A DNA stretch of 64,000 nucleotides from Gambelia wislizenii (GCA_030847615.1 JAUMIR010000015.1:7767501-7831500); one strand, 5' to 3'. Positions 1 through 10,875 are shown, numbered from the stretch's first letter. Notes: a model not told the origin generated them from the sequence alone. A program made the numbers and translations.

Positions 1-703
1 CTGAATGAGACTACATGCAAAAGGGATCTAGGAGTCCTAGTAGACCACAAGTTGAACATGAGCCAACAGGCCAATGCGGCAGCTAAAAAGGCCAATGCGA
101 TTTTGGGCTGTATCAATAGAAGTATAGTGTCTAGATCAAGGGAAGTAATAGTGGCACTCTATTCTGCCTTGGTCAGACCTCACTTAGAATACTGTGTCCA
201 GTTCTGGGCACCACAATTCAAAAAGGATATTTACAAATTGGAGCGTGTCCAGAGAAGGGCAACTAAAATGGTGAAAGGTCTGGAAATGATGCCTTATGAG
301 GAGAGACTTAGGGAGCTGGGTATTTTTAGCCTGGAAAAAAGATGGCTAAGAGGCGATATGATAACCCTGTTTAAGTATTTGAAGGGATGTCACGTTGAGG
401 ATGGAGCAGGCTTGTTTTCTGCTGCTCCAGAGACTGGAACATGGAGCAATGGGTGCAAGCTCCAGGAACAGAGATTCCACCTCAACTTTAGGAGGAACTT
501 TTTGACAGTAAGAGCTGTTCGGCAGTGGAACATACTCCCTCGGAGCGTGGGGGGTCTCCTTCCTTGGAGGTCTTTAAACCGAGGCTGGATGGCCATCTGT
601 CAGGGATGCTTTGATTGTGATTTCCTGCATGGGAGGGGGTTGGACTGGATGGCTCTCGTGGTCTCTTCCAACTCTGCAATTTTATGATTCTATGATTCTA
701 TGA
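1..703 (+). mobile_element. CR1 LINE, 3' part (copy A, continues left of window)
   Basis: This is the C-terminal end of a CR1-type ORF2 followed by the CR1 3' end. The frame from base 52 reads [15 protein letters not shown] and later [16 protein letters not shown], a signature repeated in every CR1 copy of this window. The element ends in a short ATTCTATG repeat (about 683-703), the established 3' hallmark of CR1. The 5' end lies outside the window. It shares private variants (TATTTACAAATTGG, AAACCGAGGCTGG) with the CR1 at 61101-62355 and is that copy's duplicate. The reading frame shifts near the end at a G-run (about 549-554), so it is not functional. Confidence 0.9.
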
Positions 704-709
704 CAAGAC

Positions 710-1381
710 TGTTAAGGAAAATGCAACATGGGACATACAGTGAAAGAAATAAAATATGTATGTGAAAGTCACAATGACTAAGCAAGAGCAATTATGAAGC
801 TACACAGGTGAAACTGCTAATGTAATCTAGAAGTTCTGAGAGCCAAGGACAGAGGTACTGAATGCAGATTGGAAACACCTGAGAATCATTAAGTGTACAA
901 GATGAAATGTTGAAATGCATGGGTTGGTCTTAAGTATGGGTGGAACTACGTGGACCAATCAGAATGGAAGTACACACCCACTGGGTGGAAACTAGCTAGT
1001 GGGTGGTGATAAACAATGGCTATAAAATTGCAATGTTTGCCAATGTATTGTGGAGTAGAGGTGGTGTAGTTTGGAGATATTGTGGAGTAGTGTGTAGAGA
1101 TTGTGATTTGTTGACCATATAGTATATTTATATAGAAGAATAAAGTAGGTTTTATATAAAACTACTGAGTTGCCTGAGTGAATCCTGGAGACGTTTTGGA
1201 GACACCTGGAGAAGAGTGAGAAGGCTTGGAGAGTTTGTCAGGATCTTCAGCCTATTCTCTGAAACTCTGCTGCTTTGAAGGAAAGCATTAACCACTGATC
1301 TAAGCTGGTCGGCTCTGCTGCATAACAAGGTGGTGAGTTTGAGCCAGAGGTGAAGGGCTACAACTCCCATCATCCCTGACA
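710..1381 (+). repeat. 5' LTR of young copia (672 bp)
   Basis: Begins TGTTAAGG and ends CCCTGACA. It carries a TATA box at 1021-1027 and an AATAAA signal at 1139-1144, which order U3, R and U5. It appears identical to the LTR at 62362-63033 and differs from the downstream LTR at three positions. Confidence 0.95.
1021..1027 (+). promoter_or_regulatory. TATA box of copia LTR promoter
   Basis: TATAAAA lies 118 bp upstream of AATAAA (1139-1144) within the LTR. It is the likely core promoter for the genomic RNA. The matching box in the 3' LTR is at 5899-5905. Confidence 0.7.
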
Positions 1382-1382
1382 A

Positions 1383-1397
1383 GGGTTATGGGCCCAG
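1383..1397 (+). other. Primer-binding site for a half tRNA-iMet
   Basis: One base after the LTR end the sequence GGGTTATGGGCCCAG is complementary to the anticodon stem-loop of vertebrate initiator tRNA-Met (CTGGGCCCATAACCC), not to the tRNA 3' end. Priming from an internal cut in the anticodon loop of tRNA-iMet is known for Drosophila copia and yeast Ty5. Use of that mechanism here is inferred from complementarity. The same site recurs at 63035 and, slightly changed, in the old copia at 10860-10874. Confidence 0.88.
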
Positions 1398-1590
1398 TTA
1401 CTAGAGCACCCAGCATCCACAGAAGCTGAAAGTTCCAGAGAGTGGAAGAAAGCTTTGTGGATGACAGATCAGAGCAAGTTGTTTGTGCTGCACTGATAAA
1501 CCTCGTGAGTAAATCATTTTGTGTTTTGCTTAAGCCCAGCTGTGCATACTCAGAAGGACTGTGTCAAATTGAGTCACTGCACAAATCAAG

Positions 1591-4500
1591 ATGGAAATTC
1601 TAAAGTTTAGTAAATTAAATAGAAACAACTACTCTACCTGGAAGATTTATGCCCAATCTCTAGTAGTAAAGGAAGGTCTGTGGTCAACAGTTGAAACAGG
1701 GCTGGCAGCCGATGCTGATGAAGCCACTCAAGGGAGAGATAGTAAAGCAAAAGCCTGTCTTTATCTCATGCTTGAAGAAGACTTAATTAATGACGTCAGA
1801 GATAAAACGTCTGCCAAGGATGTGTGGGATACCTTGCAGAGATTACACACTCCTTCAACTGCTTTTGCAAAAATGCTATGGTCTAAAAGAATATACAGGC
1901 AAAAGATGGCTAAAGGGCAGTGTGTGATAGAACATTTAAAAATAATGCAAGATTTGTTTGTGCAAGCTGAACTGAGGGGAGTGCAAATTAGCAAAGAGCA
2001 GCAATGCTACATTTTAGTAGAATCAGTAGACTCTTCGTGGGACAACAGAACGAACAGCTTGCAGAACTTGCCAGAAGCTGAGCTTAATAGAGACTTAATT
2101 GTGGCCAGAATACTGGAAGAGAACCAGAGAAGAATGTCTGAGCAGGGTGACTCAGCAAGCTTAAAGACTGTGCCAAAACAACAAACATCTCCTGACTGGC
2201 GAATGCAGGAGGAAGCAGCCTCTACAAGGGAGCAACGGAGGTGCTTTTATTGTAAGAAGATTGGTCATCTGCAGAGACATTGTAAACATTTTGCAGCTGA
2301 GAGACGCAAGCAAGCAGAGAGCAGATGTCAGCCGCGGCAGTATCAAAAACAGTCAAGACCTCCATTTTTGAGGGACAGTGGTAATAAAAAGGGGTTTGCA
2401 ACCATGATTAAGGGAAAACAAAATGCAAATTCTAAATGGCTAATTGATTCAGGAGCCTCATCTTCGATGTGTAATGATATAAATTTAATAAGTAATAGAA
2501 AATCAGCAAATGTAAATACTGTAGTTTTGGCTGACGGGAAAGAGCTAAGTACTGTAAATCAAATGGGTACTGTGTACATTCCAGGGCTAAAAGAGAATTT
2601 TAATGATGTCTTACATGTAAAGGAGTTAGAAAATAATTTGTTATCAGTAAGCAGATTAACAGAAAGAGACTACACAGTCATCTTTGAAAAGAACATGTGT
2701 AAGATAAAACTGAATGGGGAATTGCGTGGCATAGGTTTGAAAAAGGACAAACTTTATTATTTGGAGGACAATATTGATAGCTACAGGGTTGAAGAAGCTA
2801 ATAACATAGAAAATATTCCAATCCACAAAGACTGCATACATGAGCTTCACAAAAAATTCGGCCATGCGAGCTTCAAATGTTTAAAGAATTTAATCAGTAT
2901 GTGTCCAGATTTAAAAGTTACTGAATGCAAAAACCACTTAGATTGTACGGTATGTCAACAGGTAAAGGTCAGAGCTTTTCCAGTAGCTAAGAAAACAAAA
3001 AGAATTGCTCAAAGACCATTTCAATGTGTACATGCAGATGTCGCCCAAGCTAATTGCTTGTCCTTAGGGGGAAGCAAGTATTTCCTAGTAATTGTTGATA
3101 GGTATACAAGGTTTGCATTTGTGAGAATAATGAAAAACAAATCTGATGCTGGGCAAAGTTTAAAAGCATGGGTAAGAATGGTGGAAAGACAATTTGATAG
3201 CAGAGTAGGCACCATCATTACTGATAGAGGAGGAGAATTTTTAAATAATCAATTGTTTAACTGGTTTCAAAAGGTGGGAAGAAGGCATGAAACTACAAAC
3301 CCTGCTTGTCCTAGTGAGGATGGGTTAGCAGAGAAGAAAATACAAGATATTAAAAGAATTACTGCTTGTATGATGGCAGATGCAGGGGTGAAAGATAGTT
3401 TTTGGGCAGAAGCAACTTTGACTGCAATACATATCAGTAACAGATTGTATCATTCAGAAATTGAAGACATTCCCTACAGGGTATTGTATGGGAGAATGCC
3501 AAATTACAAGTACTTAAGAGTTTTTGGACAATTTGCTCATGTTTACACACCTGCTTGTTTCAGGAGGAAAGGAGAACCCAAAAGCAAAAGGCTTAGGTTT
3601 TTGGGGTATTCTGGAAATAGCTACAAGTTTCATTTGGATGGGAAACAAGTGCAGTATTCTAGGTCTGCAAATTTCGAGAGACATGCTGGTTGGGACAAAC
3701 TGCATGCCAATAAAGAAGTGTTTTTGAGATTAGGGAGTTCAAATGAGCCAGAAGCACAAACTGAACCAACCTCAGGAAACAGAGGGGTTTCAGTTAAGCA
3801 GGAAGCATCACCTAGCAGCAGTGGTAGTTCTTCCGATGATAAGATAGCATCTAGGCCTACTACTACTCGAATGACTGAAGACAAGAGATTTAGTCATAGA
3901 ACTACAACTCCTAGTAGAGAAAGTGAGGATGAAAGAGACAGAACAGCAGATTTTATTCCCAGGCGTAGTCAAAGAGTTAGAAAGCCTCCAGATAGGTTTG
4001 TTGTGACAAAGGCAAGAGCTTGTTTAGCAGTAGAAGAGCCTGAAAGTTTTGAAGAATTGGAAAGTTATTCTAGTGAAGAACAGGAAAGATGGTTTGATGC
4101 AATGGATAATGAGTTTGGTTGCCTGGTAAATAAAGATGTTTTTGAAATTGTTGACAGACCCAAAGACAAGAAAATAATTGGTTGTAAATGGGTATACAAA
4201 AGGAAAGAAATGCCAGATGGAAATATCAAATATAAAGCTAGGTTAGTGGCTAAGGGTTTTGCACAACAGCAGTATGAGAACTATGATAAGACATATTCTC
4301 CAACTGCAAAGCCAGAAAGTCTGAGAATGGTTCTAGCTGTAGCAGTAAAAAGGAATTTAGTTGTAGAACATTTTGATTTTGAGACAGCTTACTTGAATGC
4401 GGTTTTGGATGAAGAAATTTTTATGGAACAGCCACAAGGTTTCGAAGAAAATGGTAGTCAGAGAGTATATAAATTAAAGAAAGCGTTGTATGGTTTAAAA

Positions 4501-5556
4501 CAAAGTGCCAGAGCGTGGAATCTGTGCATCAATGATGAGCTAGTTAAGCTAGGTTACAAGAGGAGCATTGCAGATGCTTGTGTTTATACAAAAGGAGACA
4601 TAGTATTAGTGATTTATGTAGATGATTTGTGCGTAGCAGCAAAGTCAAAACAGGAAATTGAGTCAGTAAAAAGAGAATTGTCTGAGAAGATTGTTTTGAA
4701 GGACTTAGGTGTATTGAAGTCTTATTTAGGTATTTGCGTTGAATGGACAGAAGAAGGACATTGTTTATTAAGTCAGAGAAATAAAATTGAAAGACTGATT
4801 GAAAAGTGTGGATTACAGAATGCAAAAATAGTAAGAGCTCCAATGACAACTGGTTTTGTGTCTGAGGAAACAACTAGAGCATTTGAGGACAAGATTCTCT
4901 TCAGAAGTATAATAGGATCTTTACAATTCATATCTTGCCACACCAGACCAGACATTTCTTATGCTGTAAATGTATTGTCTAGAAGGGTTAATGATACAAA
5001 AATTGAAGACTGGACATCGGTAAAACATTTATTGAGATATTTGAAAGGAACCTTAGATAGGAAATTGATAATAAGGAGCAGTAGTTCAGATCTAGATTGT
5101 TATGTAGACAGTTCATTTGCATCAGAATTAGGAGACAAGAAGTCACTTACAGGAATGATAATTAAATATAGTGAAAGTCCAATAGTTTGGAGAAGTAGAA
5201 AACAAACTAATGTAGCGATAAGCACAACGGAAGCAGAATTCGCTGCTTTGAATGAGATAGTAAATGAGGTACAGTGGATTAAGCAATTGCTAAATGATTT
5301 AAATGAAAGTTACAAGATACCAGTGGAAATTCTGGAAGATTCACAGTCATGCATAGCAATGGCTGAAACTGAAAGTTTGAAGAACAGAACAAAATATGTT
5401 GGTGTAAGATATCAAAATGTGCGAGACATGGTTCAGAAGGGTGAAATAGAATTGAGATATATAGAAACACAACACAACATAGCAGATTTGTTCACAAAAG
5501 CATTGACAGTAGAAAAACATGAAAGGCTGACACAAATGGTTGGAATGACATTGTAA
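1591..5556 (+). CDS. Copia Gag-Pol polyprotein, 1321 aa, intact
   Basis: A single uninterrupted frame encodes all copia functions. The start ATG sits in an AAGATGG context 193 bp after the primer site. Approximate residues: Gag capsid-like domain 1-200; CCHC zinc knuckle starting C218 (CFYCKKIGHLQRHC); aspartic protease with D286 in LIDSGAS; GAG-pre-integrase HHCC region from H417; integrase triad D483, D545 and E581, with the D-35-E spacing intact; reverse transcriptase with D929 (FDFETAYLN) and YVDD at 1009-1012; RNase H with D1173, E1214-E1216 and D1250. No stop or frameshift is seen and no catalytic residue is missing. There is no frameshift site, so Gag and Pol would be made as one protein, as in Drosophila copia. 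There is no envelope gene. It may be autonomous; activity is not shown by sequence alone. Confidence 0.95.
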   Translation: MEILKFSKLNRNNYSTWKIYAQSLVVKEGLWSTVETGLAADADEATQGRDSKAKACLYLMLEEDLINDVRDKTSAKDVWDTLQRLHTPSTAFAKMLWSKRIYRQKMAKGQCVIEHLKIMQDLFVQAELRGVQISKEQQCYILVESVDSSWDNRTNSLQNLPEAELNRDLIVARILEENQRRMSEQGDSASLKTVPKQQTSPDWRMQEEAASTREQRRCFYCKKIGHLQRHCKHFAAERRKQAESRCQPRQYQKQSRPPFLRDSGNKKGFATMIKGKQNANSKWLIDSGASSSMCNDINLISNRKSANVNTVVLADGKELSTVNQMGTVYIPGLKENFNDVLHVKELENNLLSVSRLTERDYTVIFEKNMCKIKLNGELRGIGLKKDKLYYLEDNIDSYRVEEANNIENIPIHKDCIHELHKKFGHASFKCLKNLISMCPDLKVTECKNHLDCTVCQQVKVRAFPVAKKTKRIAQRPFQCVHADVAQANCLSLGGSKYFLVIVDRYTRFAFVRIMKNKSDAGQSLKAWVRMVERQFDSRVGTIITDRGGEFLNNQLFNWFQKVGRRHETTNPACPSEDGLAEKKIQDIKRITACMMADAGVKDSFWAEATLTAIHISNRLYHSEIEDIPYRVLYGRMPNYKYLRVFGQFAHVYTPACFRRKGEPKSKRLRFLGYSGNSYKFHLDGKQVQYSRSANFERHAGWDKLHANKEVFLRLGSSNEPEAQTEPTSGNRGVSVKQEASPSSSGSSSDDKIASRPTTTRMTEDKRFSHRTTTPSRESEDERDRTADFIPRRSQRVRKPPDRFVVTKARACLAVEEPESFEELESYSSEEQERWFDAMDNEFGCLVNKDVFEIVDRPKDKKIIGCKWVYKRKEMPDGNIKYKARLVAKGFAQQQYENYDKTYSPTAKPESLRMVLAVAVKRNLVVEHFDFETAYLNAVLDEEIFMEQPQGFEENGSQRVYKLKKALYGLKQSARAWNLCINDELVKLGYKRSIADACVYTKGDIVLVIYVDDLCVAAKSKQEIESVKRELSEKIVLKDLGVLKSYLGICVEWTEEGHCLLSQRNKIERLIEKCGLQNAKIVRAPMTTGFVSEETTRAFEDKILFRSIIGSLQFISCHTRPDISYAVNVLSRRVNDTKIEDWTSVKHLLRYLKGTLDRKLIIRSSSSDLDCYVDSSFASELGDKKSLTGMIIKYSESPIVWRSRKQTNVAISTTEAEFAALNEIVNEVQWIKQLLNDLNESYKIPVEILEDSQSCIAMAETESLKNRTKYVGVRYQNVRDMVQKGEIELRYIETQHNIADLFTKALTVEKHERLTQMVGMTL

Positions 5557-5578
5557 GACACATACAATATTTTATTTC

Positions 5579-5586
5579 GGAGGGGA
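5579..5586 (+). other. Polypurine tract of young copia
   Basis: GGAGGGGA lies directly before the 3' LTR (TGTTAAGG at 5588) and would prime plus-strand DNA synthesis. The old copia has a matching purine tract (minus strand) at about 60862-60875. Confidence 0.85.
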
Positions 5587-5587
5587 T

Positions 5588-6259
5588 TGTTAAGGAAAAT
5601 GCAACATGGGACATACAGTGAAAGAAATAAAATATGTATGTGAAAGTCACAATGACTAAGCAAGAGCAATTATGAAGCTACACAGGTGAAACTGCTAATG
5701 TAATCTAGAAGTTCTGAGAGCCAAGGACAGAGGTACTGAATGCAGATTGGGAACACCTGAGAATCATTAAGTGTACAAGATGAAATGTTGAAATGCATGG
5801 GTTGGTCTTAAGTATGGGTGGAACTACGTGGACCAATCAGAATGGAAGTACACACCCACTGGGTGGAAACTAGCTAGTGGGTGGTGATAAACAATGGCTA
5901 TAAAATTGCAATGTTTGCCAATGTATTGTGGAGTAGAGGTGGTGTAGTTTGGAGATATTGTGGAGTAGTGTGTAGAGATTGTGATTTGTTGACCATATAG
6001 TATATTTATATAGAAGAATAAAGTAGGTTTTATATAAAACTACTGAGTTGCCTGAGTGAATCCTGGAGACGTTTTGGAGACACCTGGAGAAGAGTGAGAA
6101 GGCTTAGAGAGTTTGTCAGGATCTTCAGCCTATTCTCTGAAACTCTGCTGCTTTGAAGGAAAGCATTAACCACTGATCTAAGCTGGTTGGCTCTGCTGCA
6201 TAACAAGGTGGTGAGTTTGAGCCAGAGGTGAAGGGCTACAACTCCCATCATCCCTGACA
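5588..6259 (+). repeat. 3' LTR of young copia (672 bp)
   Basis: Same length and ends as the 5' LTR, with three substitutions by eye. TATA is at 5899-5905 and AATAAA at 6017-6022. It is followed by the AAGAC target duplication at 6260-6264. Confidence 0.95.
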
Positions 6260-6264
6260 AAGAC

Positions 6265-9200
6265 ACCTTCCTGTATTAACTGACTCACATTTTGGTAATG
6301 TACCGCAATGTGTTTTGTCTTGCATTTTAGATTTTCTGCTTCTGCCATCGCTATGCAGGCTTATGAGTCCTCGTGCACCTCAAAAGGCATTTGGCATGGC
6401 TCTCCAAGGTCTGCATGCATCTGCCTTACCTATTGTCCCTCAGTTGGCATTTCAGACAACGCTGCAAATTCAGCTTCCATGGTACTGCTAAGGTCTATCT
6501 GTGTAACAAGGAATCTCAAGGCCGGTTCAGTGTATTTAGATGGCTTTCTTCTCTGCTAGCAATGTAAGAAAGGTAATAGACCTCCATGCTGTGTTCCCCG
6601 AAACAAAGCACACACACCTTTTTATATTAGAGAAGAATGAAACGTAAAAGCTCAGGCTATGCACACTCTATTACAGCAGTCTCTAGACAGACTTCATTTC
6701 CCAGAAAACCTTTTTGGAACAGAAATCATTTTTCAGTTCTCTGTGTTGTAGCTTTCTATTTTTGGTATCTAGACACAGACAGCCGAACTGGGCAGTACGC
6801 CCAGAAGAAATGAATAGTCTATTGTTTGTGATTCTAATAAACAAGACAAACCATACTATTTTTTTTTAAGCACAGCATAATATAACAAGCATTGGTTATT
6901 AATCAATACAAACTATATCAGAATCTTCACTAAATTTCATTTCTCCAAATGCACATCATTTCTTGTAAATGACTTAATATACTTTACATATAAGGTCTCT
7001 AGCTCTGCACTTTAACCTTGCAAATGAGCTCTTTGTTCTCCTGACATAAGACTTTATTAATTCTGGCCTTTTAGACAAACTGAAGCAAGTAAGTTACATC
7101 TCAGCTTCTGCTCTGACAGAGACATATTTTGCAGGCTCAGTCTTTTCTTTTACAGGCACAATATAACAAACTTTTGGGAAATCAATACAGACAGACCCTC
7201 TCATTCCCCCCTGAGACTTCATTTTCCAGAAGGAAGGATGGAGTCTCATTTATCAGTAGAAACCATTTTTTTTTCAGTGTCATCAGATGTAAACAAAATC
7301 TCAAACCTTTACATGTGTCAGTTTAACTATTTTGTCACTGACTTCCTGTCCAAAGTCTCTGCAGCAAATGAACTGTCCACATGGAACCTGAGGGTCACCT
7401 AACTTCCTGTCAGCTTCAAGCTCATGGCCCTGGTTCCCTTGAGAATTCTAACCACTCTTTTCAGGACTTCCCAATCTGCCCTCCTTGGCTTGGAGACTCT
7501 TCTGCTGAGCACCCCAGATGCAAAAGTGATGGCAGGCCTTGTGTTGTTTGCGATAAACAACACACTGCCTACCACTGAGTGGTCCAAGCCTGGCCTCTCA
7601 AAATCCTGTTCTGCCTCTGAGTTTACAAAATCAGTGGTCATTGGGATCCTGACCACTTTTGCCTCACTTAACCCACACTTGGCAACTAAATTGTCAATCT
7701 TCTTCTTTTGACATAGGAAAAATTCTCCATTACCGGTTCTCTCTCCCTCTATGCCTAAATAACACCTCAGGTTTTCTACATCCTTTAACTTAAATCAGTT
7801 TTCTAACTCCAACTGCACCTTCTTGACATTTTTGACACTCTTTGCTGCCACACAGAGGTCGTCCACATAGATGACTAGCATGTCAGCGCTATCTCCTGCC
7901 CCCTTGTTGTACACACAGGCATCTGCAATGCTCCTTGTGTACCCTAATGACACCAAAACTTGGTGTATGCACTTGTTCCAGCACCTGGCACTTTGCTTCT
8001 AGCCGTAGAGTGCTTTGCTTAACAAGTACAACTTACTCTCACCTGCGCTATCATACCCAGGGGCCTGTTCCATGAACACTGACTCCTCAAGATCAGAATT
8101 CAGGTATGCTGTCTCAAAGTCAAAGTGTTGCACAACCATCTTCCTCTTGGCTGCTTCAGGTAACATTAATCTGAGACTTTCTGGCTTTGTTGTGGGTGAA
8201 AAAGTTTTGTCAAAATTTGTGTAGCACTCCTGCAAAAAACCTTTCACAACCAAGTGTGCCTTATACTTTTGTGTCCATCAGGCATGTCCTTCAGCTTTTA
8301 GACCCACCTGCAACTAACAACCTTTTGGTCTTTGGGCCTCTCTACTACTTGGAACAATTTCCTTTCCACCAGTGACTCGAAATCCGAGTCCATGGCTGAG
8401 TTCCACTTCTCCTGCTCTTCTTGGGGAAATTTTAGGAGATCTTGAAAGCTTTCAGGCTCCTCTGCTATGACATTGCACAGCCTGGCCTCCTAAACTACAA
8501 ATCTGCCAGGAACCTTTCTGAACCTCCTTGACCTTCTTGGGATGATCACCCTAGTTCTCCCTGACTCATCCTCACTTCCACTACTGCTAGTTTCTCTCCT
8601 TGTGTCAGGTTCCCTTTTCAAGAACATGTTGGGCTCAATATGTGTTTGGGTGTGTGTTGAAGTACCAGGCTTTTCTTCCTCAGCCTCCCCTTCATCATAA
8701 TCAAGGTCAAACAACCCTCCATTAGTGGGACATTTGGAAGTTGTTGGCACATCCCTCCCTAAGGGAACAAAAACCTCCTGATTGCAGTGCAATCTATCCC
8801 ACCCTGAGAGCATTTCAAATTTTGCACTCCTCGAGTATGTCACCATACCAGGAGAGAGGGAAAATAATTAATTATTGCCATCATAGCCAAGAAACGCAGC
8901 CTCCTGGTCTTGGGCTGCCCAGGCTTCCTTAGGCTAGGGTGAATAAGTACCTTTGCAAACTGCCCCAAAATCCTCAGGTGCTTGAGGTTTGGTGCTATAC
9001 CAAACAATAGACAATAAGGGGTCTGATTGACACTGGATGTCCACAATATATTCATATGGTAAGCAGCAGTTCTCACCACCTCCCCCCACAGCCCAGCTGG
9101 GGCTTGTGCATCTTCCATCATGCACTCCATCATACTCTTTAGCATCCCAATTTTTCTTTCAGCAAGCCCATCCTCCCCTGGAGATGCTGCGTTTGTGGTC

Positions 9201-10642
9201 CTGTGCCCCTCCTGTACAACCAATTCTGCAGATTGTTGGATAAGAATTCCCCTCCTTTATCAGTCACTAGACTGGAAACCTTAACAGACAGGAATTCGCA
9301 TTCCACCATGTTTTCCCAGTCACAGAATTTCTCTGCAGCTTGACTTTTCTCCTTAGGTGTACCTAGTGTGTCTGCCACTAGGTAGGTGTACCTAGTGTGT
9401 CTGTTCTTTCCTACACACAGCACATTCTAAAAACCTTGGGCAGTATTTCATATTTAGACTAGGGCAAACCTTTGCTAGCTCCTTTAACCCTTTGAAACTA
9501 GCATGGCCCATTAGTCTATGGTTAATAATGAACACATTTGTCATGTAGGGGCACATTGTCTGCCGGATTCAAATTGAAGGATCCCCTTCATATATCACCT
9601 TATAACCTTCTGTGGTAATTTGGGATACACTCAATATGCAATTTTCCAATTTGTACACACATAAGACATTATCAAAATCTGTCAAAAATGGGACATATGC
9701 AGTGCCCATTTTCTGCACCTTCCTGGGAGCACCATCTACAAGTGTAATATTGGTTATAGGAGCATCTTTAACATTGCATAATATTTCCACATCATTTATC
9801 ATATTGTGAGTTGCCCCACTTTATAATAACCCAGTTTTCTCCTCATTACCATCAGGATAGTGCTTTGCTATTAAGGCATGGCTTCCAGCCTGAGAGGATG
9901 CACCCCTCCTTTGCCCTTTATTTCTGCTGCTGCCCCTCATTTCTTCATGTGCAGGCATTTTACAGTCCTTTTGCAAATGTCCAGGCTGTTTACATGTGAA
10001 GCAGGGTCTGGCATAGCTGCAAGCTGCTTCCTTCACAATCTGTCACTGATCCTCCTCCATCCTGGAATCAAACTGCTTGCGCTGGACCTCTTCCAGAATA
10101 CGCCCAGCCACAAAGTCTACAGATAAATCATGCTCTCTGATGCTTTGCAGACTGTAGATCAGGAAATCCCATTCGTTTGGCAAACTGCCCAATAATATAA
10201 AACACTTGTGGGTTTCTGGATCTCAAGCCCCCTGTTGGCTACGTCTTGGAGAAGCTGTCTCATCTCCTCCAAATGTGTTTTCACACAACCACCAGGGCAT
10301 AGCTTTGTGTTATACAGTCTCTTTGTCCAGATCATCTTTGATAAGCAAGATGAATTCTGATGGATCTCCTCTAGTGTCTTCCAGAGTTGAAAAGCTGTGA
10401 CTTTTTGTGTAGCATGAACCTTTTGGGAGGGACTCAGACATAAAAGAATCTCAGCCCTGGCTTTTTGATCAGCCAGTCTGAATGCTGCAACCTCATTTTC
10501 AGAGCCTTCTGGGATTACGTACTCTTTCTCCAAAACATGCAAAAATTGTCTTTAATTAATAAAGCTTGTATGTATGTTCTCCATACTTGGTAATTACTAT
10601 CATTTAACTTTCAAAGCGGATGGAGCTTTGAGCCTCTGCCAT
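6265..10642 (-). pseudogene. Degenerate copia gag-pol
   Basis: Gag starts at an ATG at 10642 (MAEAQSS, then KLNDSNYQVWRTYIQ after a frameshift), matching the young element's KLNRNNYSTWKIYAQ. Downstream fragments are a CCHC knuckle CFTCKQPGHLQKDC (about 9960-10000), protease-flank sequence (9569-9802), integrase with TDKGGEF (about 9240-9270) and EDGLAERK (about 9150), RT with FDFETAYLN (about 8090-8130), and RNase H with VDSSFAAETLDRKSV (about 7330-7375) and MEAEFAALSEM (about 6445-6475). Many stops and frameshifts break it. A block of about 780 bp (6545-7325) is inserted in RNase H. It is clearly dead. Confidence 0.9.
6545..7325. repeat. Unidentified insertion of about 780 bp inside old copia RNase H
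   Basis: RNase H homology stops after RKSVT near 7325 and resumes near 6545, so the intervening DNA is foreign to the copia. It contains two loosely similar stretches, about 6680-6910 and 7150-7290, sharing ATATAACAA...ATCAATACA and GACTTCATTT.CCAGAA. I found no clean TG...CA ends or target duplication. It may be an old LTR or another decayed insert; identity unknown. Confidence 0.55.
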
Positions 10643-10859
10643 GATGCTGCCTCAAAAAAACTTCACCAACTGTGAAATGAAATAGCGGCAGCTGCAGTCC
10701 TCCTAGGTCAACTACTGATAAAGGAAGCCTGGCTGAAAACAGAGCTGGTTTTAAAAAAAACTTAAATGTTTCTCAGCCACCTAGCCAAAAACACTCAAAA
10801 CATAAAAGAGTTTCTTGGAACATTTCATGGAGCACCTTATCTAATTTGAGATCAATCTA

Positions 10860-10874
10860 CTGTGCCCATAACCA
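10860..10874 (-). other. Primer-binding site of old copia (half tRNA-iMet)
   Basis: On the minus strand the LTR ends TGACA and is followed by A and then TGGTTATGGGCACAG, which differs little from the young element's GGGTTATGGGCCCAG. It is complementary to the tRNA-iMet anticodon arm with one internal mismatch. Confidence 0.8.
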
Positions 10875-10875
10875 T

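Larger units (their letters stand above)
710..6259 (+). mobile_element. Full-length Ty1/copia LTR retrotransposon, apparently coding-intact
   Basis: A complete 5,550-bp element bounded by TG...CA, with two LTRs of exactly 672 bp and a perfect 5-bp target-site duplication AAGAC (705-709 and 6260-6264). In order it contains the 5' LTR, a primer site complementary to the tRNA-iMet anticodon arm, a 193-bp leader, one Gag-Pol ORF of 1321 codons, a polypurine tract, and the 3' LTR. Integrase precedes reverse transcriptase, which defines copia rather than gypsy. By eye the two LTRs differ at only three bases (A/G near 870, G/A near 1227, C/T near 1309), about 0.4%, implying recent insertion. It landed a few bases beyond the tail of CR1 copy A. 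That CR1 had itself interrupted an older copia element, whose body resumes at 6265. Confidence 0.96.

Noticed and set aside
1152..1382. Minus-strand ORF inside the copia LTR, repeated at 6030 and 62804
   Set aside because: Antisense ORF in LTR U5; recurs only because the LTR is repeated.
1383..1397. Possible tRNA-Met fragment gene
   Set aside because: Only a 15-base antisense match placed directly after an LTR; it is a primer site.
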